This document shows, in pieces, positions 45,015-59,374 of a DNA stretch of 64,000 nucleotides. The notes below the pieces were generated by a model, which had not been told where the DNA came from, searched no databases, and saw nothing but the letters and a program-made list of their open reading frames with translations. The translations under genes were made by a program, and so were the position numbers. The stretch lies in assembly GCF_034702125.1 (NCBI RefSeq), contig NC_085861.1, positions 57,996,350 through 58,060,349 of the forward strand, given 5' to 3'. Every line of letters starts with the position of its first letter. Positions within the stretch are counted from its first letter, which is position 1. The stretch comes from Engraulis encrasicolus (taxonomy: Eukaryota > Chordata > Actinopteri > Clupeiformes > Engraulidae).

Positions 45015-46517
45015 CACTGTTTACCACTTTTTGTCTGGCACCTGGATAACTTTGTGGATGTGCGCATTCTAACCGCCAAACGCTATTTTCTGCAATAGAG
45101 GAAATGCTTTCTCACGTAAATATTGACCCAACAGCAGAAGTCCGTGGCAACATTGTCAATACAAGGCGATTGACAGTGACAAATAGATTTGTTTCCGAGG
45201 CAAATGATACGCCCACTTCATACGAGATGAGCTGAATTTCTATGCATGATGTAAGAGCGGCGTGTGACTCAATTTGAGCCAGTTGGTGCCAAATACGAGG
45301 TGTGCCCACTTCATTCCTTGGTATACCCACATAGCCTATTAGATAAATTGGCCTGGCGAGACATTTTCCTACCGTTTGCAAACTCACATTAGGGTCAGGG
45401 TTTCCCCCAGGATTTTCTTGAAGGCGCCGTGGCAGGACCCCACCAACCAAGGAGACCCCCTGGGGGCCCGGCCCCCAGGTTGGGAACCAATGATGTATCA
45501 CACCAATGTGTTATAATAGTCTTACAGTTGATCTGGCTGCTGCCTAGGATCCAAACTCTCTCCTTAATAATGTAACCTGAGATGCAAAGACTGTGCCTTC
45601 TGTAAAAACATTTACAGAGTTACATGAGTGTAACGGTATCACAGTTTCCCGTAAATAACTGCATTCACACCTACAAAAACACACTAATAGCCTACTTCAG
45701 TAGGCCTAATAATAATGCAGGCTACTGCACTGAAACAGCAGGTTTCTTTATATTGCAGTAGGCCTACAACAGTTTTAAGGAGGCCTACAAATGATGTTTA
45801 ATGAAACAAAAAGGCACAAAATAAGATGAATGAAAAATATGAATGGATAGGCTATTTGGATATTTAACATAAGCTAGCCTAATCAAAAGCACACCATAGC
45901 CAGTTATTTCAGGCCTACATTTAAATGTTGCATGTTGACTGTGAAAATGTATTATATCTCTCATATTTCAGTGTTTTCAATGGTAGATGTTCAGCCCAAA
46001 AGCCCAATTCAATAGCTACTGAAGGCTACAGTCCCTGTTGCCGCGGTGCTTCAAGGGTTAATTTAAAACGCATGTGGATAACAGCGAGAGGGACGCCGAA
46101 AGTCAAAAACTTTACTAGACCGCTGGAAGGACGTGCAAGGATACCGTTATTTTATGTTAAATGAACAACAGATTTTGAGAGACACAGCGTTTTGCTTTGT
46201 GCACGGACACAAGGGGGAATACAAGGATTTTTGGATGACACGTGTCTGCACTACAGAAGCTATAACAGAATTAAGCAGGACAGTCGGAACGAGTGAACAG
46301 GTTTTACTGAACGGGTATTTCCAAAGATGATGAAGCATAGGCTATGGACATCATTTTGTCATATCAAGACCCACATATGTAGCCTATTAACATTTAACGT
46401 AGTCTAAACGCTGTGGCAGCACGCTGATTTTTCTTTCTTTAAACTTTGAACGCAATGTGTCGTTTGTTGCGGTTCTCCCCTTTTAATAACTCAAGACTAT
46501 CACTGCTTAGCCACGCA

Positions 46518-49280
<2,763 letters not shown>

Positions 49281-50742
49281 GCCACGCAGAGAGCTTAGGC
49301 TTATAACTTCGACATTTGGAAGTGGGCACGCATGGTTAACAGTTCTCTCGGTCAGAATTGGATGATGTTTCTTAGCGCACGTAATATGATGGCAGATCAA
49401 GGAACTTTACGCAGTAGCTCAAGGGCTAAAAAGCGGCATATTTCCTGTCTTTGGTAGAAAATTCCTCCTGCTTTACATCAGGTCTTAAGTAAATGGAGGA
49501 AATCAAATAGTTCTTTGCTTTTAATTGTGAACTAGTTTTACACTTTTAGTTTTTTACTTTTAGCAAACACAAATTATAGGCTACTTTTGGACATAACTCA
49601 TGCCGTCTCGTGCCACCCAAGGTGCCATTTCCGACCCTTAAACTTTGAACGCGTTTGTTGCTGTTCTCCCTTTTTATTTTATAATAAATCACGTGTATCA
49701 CTGCTTAGCCACGCAGAGAGCTTAGGCTTATAACAACTTCGACATTTGGAACTACCCGAAGTGGGCACGCATGTTTAACAGTTCTCTCGGTCAGATTTGG
49801 ATGATGTTTCTTAGCGCACGTAACATGATGGCAGATCAAGGAACTTTACGCAGTAGGCCTAGCTCAATAAAAAGCGGCATATTTCCTTTCTATTTGCTTT
49901 CACTTTCACTTTTTTTTCACTTTCACTTAATTGTGAACTAGTTTTACAGTGATGGCTTTTAGCAAACACAAATTATAGGCTACTTTTGGACATAACTGCC
50001 GTCGCATGCCACCCAAGGTGCCAATTCCGACCCTGTATAGCGCTGAGAGATATCGCTGAAATCTAACGCAGAGCTCATAGAGATGACTAAAAATCGTCAA
50101 AAATCCACGGAAAAGTGTCAAGTTTGGCAGAAGGGCGATAGCCCACTGACATTGATCTGTCTTTTTTATACAAATAAATACAGACAGGACGCCGTTACTC
50201 TGTAAGCGGTCCAAAATCATAGCGTAACGGGCTGTAGCCCAACGCAACGCAACGCAAAGACTCCAAATTTTTCCGAGGGGTGGCGGGGCATAGCGAAGGC
50301 GTGGCGGCCCGCCACGGTGAAATGAATGTGGCGGAAACCCTGAGGGTATTGTAACACAACTTGCTTTTGCTCAAAAGCGGATGAATCATGCCAACCATTT
50401 TATTACACAAACACGATTAGGCCAGGTATACAAAAGGTAACATGTGAAGTAGGCTACACAAACAATTTGAAGTGCACATACATTATTTTCTTTTGCCTAT
50501 CAGTCACACACGGAAAGGGCGTGCGTGCTCCTGAAGAGATGCAGCTTCTGGCCAATGCAACACACATCACGCTCTTCTACGCTCATCCGACGGCTATTTC
50601 TTTTCTGTAACAGAGGAAATTCTTTCTCGCGTAGGCCTAAATGTTGACCCAATAACAGCGGACGTCCGTGGCAACATTGACAATGCAGGGCGATTGACAG
50701 AGTGACAACATTAGGCTATGTTCCGAGGCAAAACGGACAGAG

Positions 50743-51639
50743 GTGGCCGATGGTGTTCAGACACTTTGGTCAGATGCCCAAGACAAGGTGTGCGCCTCTG
50801 AGAAAATGCAGCCCACTTCGTTCGGACCTCGGAAGGATGTGAGGGCATGGCTGGCTGCATTGACACATAAAGCCATGTAGGCTACCTTACCTCCGAATGA
50901 AAAGGGGACCACAGTTAGTAGAGTAACTTTATTGATCCCCAGGGGGGGAATTCAAAACGTTGCCAATTTATCAGACGCAATATAATGGAGGGGACGAGTT
51001 TAATTTCAGTGTTTTAGCCGATCACTCCTACACATTGCAGGTTGCGCAATGTAGGCTGCACCCCCATCACTCCATAATTTCACCAAAGAACAGCTCTGCA
51101 CGTCCCCGTGAAACGCTTCCCGACACAACTTATAAGAAGAGGCAATCATCACTGCGCCACATGGACTCGCCGCTGCGTTTCATTGATAGGCTCAACATGC
51201 ATTCGTTTTTGACGGGGTCTGTTTTAAAAGTGCGTGCTTGCATTTGGTCATCGAAACGAGAATATTGTCTTTTTTTCCCTTGATAGTGCTGGGCCACTCA
51301 AAGCTGCTAAGTCATTCGTTGACTACGTTTCGAATGGGTAGTTGTCTTGGCACAAGCGCTTCATGATATCCCTAGTCGAGATGCCGTTTCATCTGGACAG
51401 GTTTAAAATTCAATAGCACGACATGTCAGACCTTTATTATTTGCTTTTATTTCTCGTCTATTTAATCCAACACCTGCTTTTACTGATGGGAACGCATTAT
51501 ATGCCCCTTTTCACAAGCAGGAGATGCTACAGCAACGGAAAGTTGTTATAAGATCATAAAAGGAGTGGATAGCCTACAGCCCTTTTCCCATAAGATTCTC
51601 TGCGCTGCGTCTATTGTGACAGGAATTTATTGTGACGTG
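50743..51639. other. msh5 intron with LINE-tail motif
   Basis: GTAACTTTATTGATCCCCAG at 50923-50942 is, on the minus strand, the GGGGATCAATAAAGT 3' end shared by fish CR1/Rex1-type LINEs and their SINEs. The rest is unassigned. Confidence 0.45.
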
Positions 51640-51850
51640 ACTAAATTAATTTCATGCGATTGGTTTACACATTTTGTCGCGTTCGAAAAATCGACCTCTG
51701 TGCGAATTTTTTTGTGTGTCGCTTTGTCGCGGCGAAAATTCGCCTCCAGTTTGCAAGCACTCATTGAAAATACAGAGTTCCAAAAATAGAACTTGTCCAG
51801 CGAAAAATCGCAGCGAAAATTCGCGGCCGGTGTGCAAAGACCTTAAGTCT
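51640..51850. mobile_element. MITE-like block with GCGAAAATTCGC words
   Basis: The sequence GCGGCGAAAATTCGCCTCCAG is followed by GCAGCGAAAATTCGCGGCC and CACCGGCCGCGAATTTTC-type palindromes. The CTGTGCGAATTTT and GGTGTGCAAAGACC words suggest a short TIR element; boundaries are uncertain. Confidence 0.35.
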
Positions 51851-52299
51851 GCACTATCAGCAGCTATGGTCTTGGACATTCTATGGAGGTGTTCTGTAGT
51901 GTGCCTGTTACTATTCTTACCATCCTTTAGCCATGCCTTTTTAACTATTTTTCAACAAAGTACATGTTCCTTTCACAAGGACCATTTATGTGGCTTTCCA
52001 TGCTTTCCACTCAAATGGATTTCCATTTCTGGCTGTGGAGAAACATGGTCCAAGACTTCCAGATTACTTTGTGTACCTTTCTCGTTATTCATAGTAATGA
52101 ATTATCTTTGTTTGAAGGCTGCAAAGAGTTGTTCAGAGCCCACTTTATATTGACACTCTTCAAGACAGAACTTAGGACAAGCCTAGTCTGCTATTATGTA
52201 TGATAAATAACATTTTAATGACCAATCACTTGTGTCTTAGTGAAAAAGGGATTTTTAAGAAGAGAGTCTCAAGTCATTAAAACCAGTTTGTGCTGCAAA
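51851..52299. other. msh5 intron, unassigned
   Basis: No recognised gene. A 159-codon frame (51674-52153) crosses the MITE-like block and has no known motif. Confidence 0.4.
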
Positions 52300-52549
52300 G
52301 GTGAGCTCTACTTCATATTAATGGAATAACCTCTGTAGGGTGCCCATATTTATGCACATGCCAATTTTTGTTTGAATCCATATAACAGTGTTTCTGTTAC
52401 ACCTATTAAAATTATTCCACTGCTGAAATGTTATCTTTCCCTACAGTTTAACATATGTTAAAATTAAGTTGCTACTTTTAAAGCTCAAGAGAAATAAACC
52501 GATGTAATGATTTTCCCAAAGGGTGCCCAAACTTTCTCAAGGCACTGTA
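52300..52549 (+). mobile_element. Tc1-like terminus, partner of 42060
   Basis: Ends CCCAAACTTTCTCAAGGCAC and TGTA at 52549; over ~245 bp it is the reverse complement of the terminus at 42060 (AACATATGTTAAA, GTGCCCATATTTATGCAC, GGTGAGCTCTACTTCATATT). It could be the other end of the same element. Confidence 0.7.
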
Positions 52550-52803
52550 TGTGTAGCAATTTTAAGACGACCAGTTTCGCTGCGTTTTTGCATGTGAACA
52601 CAACTTGAGTCATACAGTGCATAAATGCTCACCAGAAAACGTTTGTCGAATGGGAACTTTAAAAAGTTATTTGACATCCCAAGAGGCCAACTGTACTACT
52701 TTTTTACATGGTGCAGGAGGAGAGAGAAAGAGAGAAAAAGATTTCATCAACCATACTGTGTGTGACCTTAATATCTTACCTTAATATTTTTCATCTAACC
52801 CAG

Positions 52804-52877
52804 GTATCAGAACTCTACAGAGCTGGCAAGACCATCAAACGAGTAGGTCATTCGGCCAGTGACCAGCAAAATGACAA
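52804..52877 (+). CDS. msh5: msh5 exon, C-terminal helix region
   Basis: The 74-nt exon encodes VSELYRAGKTIKRVG and ten more residues; it begins in phase 0 and ends after two bases of a lysine codon (phase 2). The acceptor is CATCTAACCCAG and the donor GTAAGG. MSH5 proteins have a closely similar stretch at this point (VSDLIRSGKPIKPV in mammals), followed by a poorly conserved linker, which here is HSASDQQND. The preceding intron is 11.1 kb and holds a tandem duplication and nested hAT elements. Confidence 0.9.
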
Positions 52878-53099
52878 GTAAGGAATCAATTACACATCAA
52901 CCCACATATCGCGGGTTCTATAGAGCTTGTAAGACTCATCATTCCATTTCATAAGAATGACGCAGCATGTATTACATGCCGCCCATAGCGAAGAGGGGAT
53001 GTCTGCGCTTCAGCCTTGGTGGAGCTCACAGTCGAGGACAGCAGTATCAAGACAAGCTGGGCTAGTTTAGAGTGACTAGACCCATTGATGACTGGAGCA

Positions 53100-54350
53100 C
53101 TCAGCAACTTTTTTTAGAGGGTTTTTTTATTTTTATTTTGGCGCACCTGCGCCTTCCTCAGAGTCAAACCATACTGGTGATACCCCAGTCAAAATAGAGA
53201 CATCTTCCCTTTCTACTGCATAGGCATTGGTTCTTCAAAGGGGGTGGGTGTATGTAGTAGTTAACCAATAAGGGCACTCATGGTAGATCTAACAATTTTC
53301 ATTTGTCAATAAAAAATAAACTACAGGTGAAAATAAATAAAAGTGAAAATAACCATTATGGCCACAGAATTCTAAACATCCAAGTGGACACAGTTAAAAA
53401 ATGAAACATTCTCAAAGAAAACATGAGACAAATTTCCTTAAGTCCATGGGGTTCCACTGTGTTAAGTGTGTGGATCCAGAAGGCTTCTCTTCTCAGTAAA
53501 AGAGGGCACTGAAACCGGAGTCGTTCAAAATATGCGTGGACGACAATGGGCCTAAGCATGCCATCCTGACTTTCAACGAAAGCACCAAGAACCATAAGGA
53601 CCACGCAGAATGAAATAAGAAGAGGTTAAGGGGTTTCATGTACGAGCAGCCTGGGGATGCCCAGTGACCTGTTGTCTCTTTGGAGAAATACCTGTCCCTA
53701 CTGCCATCCGATCCACCAGCCTTCTACCTCCACCCAAAGCGGGGAGATTACAAAGTCAGCGATGTTTGGTAAGCACTCCAAACTTTCTTATAACTTTCTT
53801 CTACTCTAAACTTTGCATTGACACGTTACAAACATAAAGTGACAATATGTTTTGTTTTGCGTTTGTGTCCCTGTGTGTAGGTATACGAGAGAGCCCATGG
53901 GGGTGAATTATCTTGCACGGATGCTCCCACGCATCTGCAAAGCCGCTGGAACCACCATCTACACCAACCACAGTTTGCGCAGCACGACCGTTCAAAAATG
54001 ATCTAATGCTGGTCTGGAGGCGAGGGAAATTATGTCGGTGACGGGCCACAGAAACGAATCATCCCTTCAGTCATACTGGCATCCAAATTATACAGAGAGA
54101 AGAGAGTGGAGCAACATACTTGCGGCTGGCAGCAGTGTGCGTAAACGCCCACATTGTCCCGACTCGACCGGCCCGGTCCCAGCTAAACGGTTCCTTGAAC
54201 CTTTCCTAAACAACTGCACCATTAATGGTGATATCCAAATAAATGTCAATAATACTACTAAAATAATACAAAAATAAATGTCAATAATAAAACTACTTCG
54301 GCCTTCGCTATGTCTTATTTGTGCTATGTCACTATGCTGAATTCTAAGAT
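53100..54350 (+). mobile_element. Crypton-like element relic
   Basis: A GCGCACCTGCGCCTTCCTC block near 53142 and the recombinase remains at 53630-54170 suggest a Crypton-type element. Its exact termini are not defined. It lies in the last msh5 intron (52878-55128). Confidence 0.5.
53665..54170 (+). pseudogene. Crypton-type tyrosine recombinase relic
   Basis: Two exons join in frame: up to 53768 (donor GTAAGC) and from 53881 (acceptor CCCTGTGTGTAG), through a split Trp codon, with a 112-bp intron. They encode [50 protein letters not shown], then [20 protein letters not shown] and YW. HSLR, GHR and the final Y fit the HxxR, H/R and tyrosine nucleophile of tyrosine recombinases, in the Crypton/DUF3504 arrangement also found in KCTD1, QRICH1 and ZMYM proteins. 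In-frame TGAs at 53665-53667 and 53999-54001 show it is dead. The N-terminal part was not found. Confidence 0.75.
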
Positions 54351-55128
54351 GACGCCTGGCGCGCCTGACGCCCGGATGGTTAAATATTAATATAAAGAAA
54401 GATGATAGAAATAATATAAATGAATGAGTGTAACAGTGTTAGATAAGCAATAAGCCACTTGTAAGGGCCAATTTTCTAACCAAACTTTTCCTTGGCCACG
54501 TGAGACAGAGTATGGCGTTTCAGACGTGCATTCCTGAGTAAGCACACACGGAGAGTGACATAAACTTGAGATGTTGTTTCCATTTATTGTCTACAATCTG
54601 GTTGACTTTCCATTTCATCAAATGAACAAAGAAATAAGCAGTAAAACTTTGATAACGTAGTCTATGCGGTCGAAAACTATATCCTGACCCACGCTCTGTC
54701 TGCCAGGCCCCTGTGAGTGTACCAATTAATTAGATCCGTGACTCGCGCCACCAATGCGCGTCGGAGGGAGGGGTTCACAGTGCCAAATCACTACACAGGT
54801 GGGTAGGCAAGATGGAGTGTGTTCAGGTCCAGGTAAGTATAAATAAGAGCTAATATGTACACTGCACAATGCGAGACCCACGATTGACCTGCGATTGAGC
54901 AAGAAATAGGCCCGACTCCCAAGAAGTTGTGCGAGTGCCAAATCGGGGCAAAAGTCGGACAGTGTAAGCCCAGCTTTAGACTGGCACCTTGTTAAATTCT
55001 GTATCGATTTTAAAATACTTATGCCTAAGGTGGATGGCCTTGAAAAGGTGCAAATCATTAACTACAGGTACAGTAACTACAGGTTCCATTGAAAACTAAT
55101 CAACTGTTTTTTTGTCATTTCCTTGAAG
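54351..55128. other. Last msh5 intron, unassigned part
   Basis: No element ends or genes were recognised here. Confidence 0.45.
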
Positions 55129-55240
55129 ATATCATGCAATGGTGGAAAAGTTTCTGAATCTGCCTCTGGAAGACTCTTCACTTGACCTGACAACCTACAT
55201 GAGGGAGGAGGTGCTGCCTTTCTCTAAATACGAAAGTTGA
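55129..55240 (+). CDS. msh5: msh5 terminal coding exon and stop codon
   Basis: The exon follows the acceptor TTTCCTTGAAG, completes the split lysine codon, and encodes YHAMVEKFLNLPLEDSSLDL and a further 16 residues before a TGA stop at 55238-55240. The family ends the same way, with a segment like ...FMKLDLEDPNLDL...EEVLP. The tail here is REEVLPFSKYES. The five exons together give 181 residues without a stop or frameshift and all borders are GT/AG, so this looks like a working gene rather than a pseudogene. Confidence 0.93.
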
Positions 55241-55620
55241 CATCTGACATGGTTAAACTTTTTTTAAAGCCTGAATTTATTTGACCTTGCCGCACATGAT
55301 TGAACTGTCTTAATGACTCATTGATTTATTTTTAAATGTAAATGTTTTTTATTGTTACTGCATTACTTATTGACCAATGGGAATTAAAAATCTAATTGTC
55401 ATACTGTACTTTTTTGTTCTAATACTGAGAATTTGTTTTCACACCGTAACTGACCACAATGTCAGATTTGTTGTTTTATATCATCACTTGCTGTCAGTCT
55501 AACAGTGCTTGGCCCAAACTCATGTTGTATTATGACTACCATATACCTACTGAAAATAGTGTGTAATGCTAGTCCACATGGACACACTTTCCAAATAAAT
55601 GTAAGTATCTGGACTCGTTA
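55241..55620 (+). other. msh5: msh5 3' UTR with polyadenylation signal
   Basis: AT-rich sequence follows the stop. The first canonical AATAAA is at 55594-55599 (CCAAATAAATGTAAG), so cleavage probably falls near 55610-55620. A second AATAAA lies near 55787, just before the tetranucleotide repeat. No further exon-like sequence follows in this gene. The exact end is inferred, not seen. Confidence 0.6.
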
Positions 55621-55805
55621 TTTTGGGGCTTGAAAGTGGTTTTATTACTTACCTAATGAGTGTCATGAGTTTCTTGTGTGGGTTTATGTTAGTTTGACAA
55701 ATCATTTGTCATGAGAGCCATACAGATCTAAAATTTGTCAATTGACAAAGAGAAACACAGTAAACTTTCTGCATAGTGTTTCTAAAATAAAGTACCTATG
55801 AGCTG

Positions 55806-55922
55806 TCTGTCTATCTATCCATCCATCCATCCATCCATCCATCCATCCATCCATCCACCTACCTACCTACCTACCTACCTACCTACCTACCTACCTACCT
55901 ACCTACCTACCTACCTACCTAC

Positions 55923-56003
<81 letters not shown>
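55806..56003. repeat. Compound tetranucleotide microsatellite
   Basis: (ATCC)n, then (ACCT)n, then (ATCT)n follow directly on each other, about 200 bp in all. The Ser-Ile-Tyr-Pro-Leu-rich frame across it is an artefact. Confidence 0.97.
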
Positions 56004-56170
56004 GTGGTGCTCATATGTTTACATACCCTGGCAGAATATATGCTTTTGTAACAATTTCTCATAGAATATGAATGATTACACAAAACTTTTTTTCACTCCT
56101 TGCTAGTGACTGCCTAAAGACATTTATTATATTAGCAATCATCTGTGTTTACTCTTTCAAAATCAGAATC
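56004..56170 (-). mobile_element. Tc1-like terminus
   Basis: CGTGGTGCTCATATGTTTAC and CATACCC are the reverse complement of the right TIR at 2354-2383, and the following sequence (ACACAAAACTTTTTTTCACTC, CTTTCAAAA) matches 2200-2330 reversed. The coding part is absent. Confidence 0.75.
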
Positions 56171-57200
56171 TTTGTGTAAAGGTTACAGTATACGTGGGGG
56201 AGGGGAAAGGGGCGCTTGGCGCTCTTTCCAACAATAGCTTACGTCCTCGACTCGATAACTATGGGTTAAAAACACTGGTACGTGTATCTCTGTGAGTGGA
56301 TAATTTACATGTGGGTGCAAGTATGGCAATACTGCAACTACTGTAAACTAAGAATAGCGTGTGGCTATTTGTGGTGATGAGAGGGGAGAAAGAGAGAAAG
56401 AAAAGAAAGAACAGATAGAACAAAATAACTCAAAATAAACTACAAGTGTGGATATTTAAACACAACTCCTCAAAGCTATGTAACAGTTCTAACTGCATAT
56501 CTATGCCCAATTCAGTGCTTACTGCGTTATCCTTGGTAGGAAGGGAGAGAATTCTTTGATCTCTCCGGGCGAGATGGATGCGTGCTTCCTCTCGCGCGTG
56601 AGTTCCTTTGTTCTCCAAGAGCACGGGTCGTGTGTGGCCGAGCGGTCCAAGCGCGTTTCCTGGCGCGAGGCTGCAATGTGTCCAAAGAGTCTTACGTCGT
56701 TGAACCGGGAAAGGAAAGGGGTATTTCGTTGTGTACTCCGATGATCCTTGCCGTGCCTGCGGGGCCAAGTGAGAAAGGGTCGTGCACGTGGATCCTTTCC
56801 ACGCGCTCGCAACTGTACCGGGTTGTCCACTCTGTTGGGGACAGACCATCAGGCTCAGCCGAATCTCCGTAGACTCCAGGCGAGGTTCCTTTGATTTCGG
56901 TACTAGTAAAAGATTAACAATTGTCCGTACAAAAGTTATCCTATAGCGCGTGAGTTCCTCGTGTGTCCTGACTCACTGCTCTCCTAGCAGTGTTCGCAAA
57001 AGTCACTCGAAATATTGCAACCGAATGCAATACAAACGAAAACCGGTTGAAGGAAGAAATATATCGACCGTAGTGTTAACCTGGCCAAGATAATTTACAG
57101 TTTCAATAATTTCTAAAATAGACGTCTCCAAGGAGATGTGTCCCGGCACGTCTTGACCTGGGCTTTATAGGTAGGGGGCGGGGCTGAGCCACGTATGTAA
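56171..57200 (-). other. Unclassified GC-richer block, LTR-like promoter features
   Basis: The base composition is richer in GC than the surroundings. On the minus strand CCTATAAAGCCC near 57165 looks like a TATA box, and a GC-rich GGGGCGGGGC element lies near 57178. GCGCGTGAGTTCCT is present twice (56596, 56947). A 139-codon frame on - (56849-56430) has no known motif. It could be an LTR or another promoter-bearing repeat; ends not identified. Confidence 0.3.
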
Positions 57201-58133
57201 TTCGAACCAGGTACAGTAGAAAATGATGTCTGTAATGTATTTTACAAAATGGCGGGCATTTGTAAAATGAGGGGAAATGAATTAAACTTTAGGTGTAATA
57301 GTACCTACACTAGGCTTTGTGTTTAGTTCAGTCTGCCTATTTTATTATTATTTATTTAAAAGTGTGTGCCTACCACAACAATGCAATGGCCACAAAACTA
57401 AAATTGAACCATGGAGAAAGTGCATGTATTATTATTTTAATTATTTTAATTATTATTTTTATAGCCTATTTTATTAATTGTGTGTGCCAACCATGTTATA
57501 TACCTATATATATACTAGGGCCTATATTGTAATGGACTGCCTCTGCCTCCTCCGGAGTGAGAGCGCAGCGTTACCCTGTGTGCACTACATGCTTAGCCTA
57601 TAAAATGGTGTTAATTTCAATGGCGGATGAGACTGTCAGGGAGCAAAAAGCCGAGAAAGCAAGAGAGAAGAAAGAAGTGTGTGCGCCGTGTGCACCATTT
57701 CTAAATCGCTAAAGCCAGACCTGTGCGCTGTTCCAAATTGAGACCAAGCGTGCAAATCTGCAAACAAGGGTTAGCAAAAGTGCACTACTAAAAAATAAGA
57801 AAAGATATTCGTTGTATTGATCTGAGTTATTTCTAATGTGTTGGTCACTGTTTTTTATCCATTTTTGGAAAGGTAACAAAGGCTAAACTGACGGCAGTCT
57901 TATTGCTGCCTGGCGCCCATCTCATAACTTAAAACTACACTCGGTTGCACCGTTACAATATCAACAAAATGTTTTAAAATGTACAACAGTAATTTAAACA
58001 TTCAATTGAAATGACATATCTTTATAAGTTAGTGTTGTTTAATTTTCAACGTCATTTTGAGAGTCGGAGATTTCGCTTGGCCCACAAACCGCGCCCAAAA
58101 AGGCAACCTAGGCCTAAAGGGCCGTAAACACTA
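57201..58133. other. Unassigned intergenic sequence
   Basis: No gene, RNA or element ends were recognised. Confidence 0.45.
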
Positions 58134-58507
58134 GGGTTGGGTATCGAAAGGGTTTCATTCGATACCGGTGCCAAATCGATACTTTTAAAACGGTGCCGGT
58201 GCCTAAACGGTCCTTTTTTCGGTACTTTTGAAAAATGAATAATAATAATGATAATAAAATTAATTTTTAAATCAGCACATATTTTCTAATGAAACAAAGA
58301 CTTTATGTAGCCTATGTAATAGCCAACAGTAGCCTATGCAGTCCATCTTTCAAATAGGAAATTTCAGAGTAGAAATGTTGGCAATATAACTTCAGTAGGC
58401 TATTATTATTTACTATTTCAGCATACAATTATTAAACTATTTAAAATAAAAATGGAACTGAATTATTACAAAGTCAAATTGGTCTCTACTCTAGGCCTAC
58501 ATACTGT
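58134..58507. mobile_element. hAT end fragment
   Basis: CTAGGGTTGGGTATCGAAAG followed by repeated CGATACCGGTGCC words is a typical hAT terminus. ATGCCCAACCAC at 59332-59343 could be the opposite end, which would make the foldback at 58508-59262 an insertion in it. Confidence 0.45.
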
Positions 58508-59262
58508 AGCCTACAGCTCCAGGCCTTTTTATTTCCGTAATTCCATCAATAATGTTAAACTGTCATGGATTGTAGATTCATGGCCCAGTTTTTTAACTAT
58601 TCCAATCATTATTTTTTTTCTTTTTATATACGTTGGCCTTCCAGCTCAAAAAACCCATGAATTGGGGAATTCGCATTATTAGAATATTGTTATAAAATCA
58701 CATTTTTCTTCACCAAAATTCAGGTCACATTAAATCAGTTGAAATTTGGTACCCTCTACATAACATGCAATGGTCAATACTTGGTTAGGACATTCTCTGT
58801 CTTAATAATGGCCATGATGCGTTTAACATTGAAGTCAATGGCAAAAACAGTGCATGGGAGTTATGGAAGCCCAGATATCCTTGATGCTTTGCTGTCAGCT
58901 GTTCTTGTTTATTGACCTGGTACCCCACACTTCACTCTTCAATATACCCTGTAGATTTCCATGCCACGTTTTGGCGCTAACTCACCAGTTTAATTCTAAA
59001 TAACCAGAAATGAAACCCCATTGAAAATGAATGGGGTTTAATTTCTGTTGAGTTAGAATTAAACTGGTGAGTTAACACCAAAACGTGGCATGGAAATCTT
59101 CTGGTATATTGAAGAGGGAAGTGTGGGGCACCAGGTCAACAAACAAGAACAGCTGACAGCAAAGCATCAAGGATATCTGGGCTTCCATAACTCCCATGCA
59201 CTGTTTTTGCCATTGACTTCAATGTTAAACGCATCATGGCCATTATGAAGACTGTGTGTACG
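58508..59262. mobile_element. Palindromic (foldback) element, copy 2
   Basis: The start TACAGCTCCAGGCC, TGAATTGGGGAATTCGCAT and the central palindrome (AACTCACCAGTTTAATTC near 58980 and its complement near 59052) match copy 1 at 16772-19575. The LTR-like insertion is absent here (ACATGCAATGGTCAATAC at 58762 is the empty site). The right arm is truncated after CATCATGGCCATTATGAAGA. Confidence 0.8.
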
Positions 59263-59374
59263 GCCCTTAATTGTCGAATATGAGGAGCAATAGGAGGAAA
59301 CGAAAATATTTAGAGTCGAATAGAAATGACATGCCCAACCACATTCCTATTGCAATATTTGTGAGCGCGGATAT

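Noticed and set aside
51674..52153. 159-codon + strand frame as a gene
   Set aside because: It begins in a MITE-like palindromic block and shows no known domain.
55798..56064. Ser-Ile-Tyr-Pro-repeat frame of 88 codons
   Set aside because: Translation of the tetranucleotide microsatellite.
56430..56849. 139-codon minus-strand frame as a gene
   Set aside because: No recognised motif, no splice context, and it lies in a block that looks like repeat or promoter sequence.
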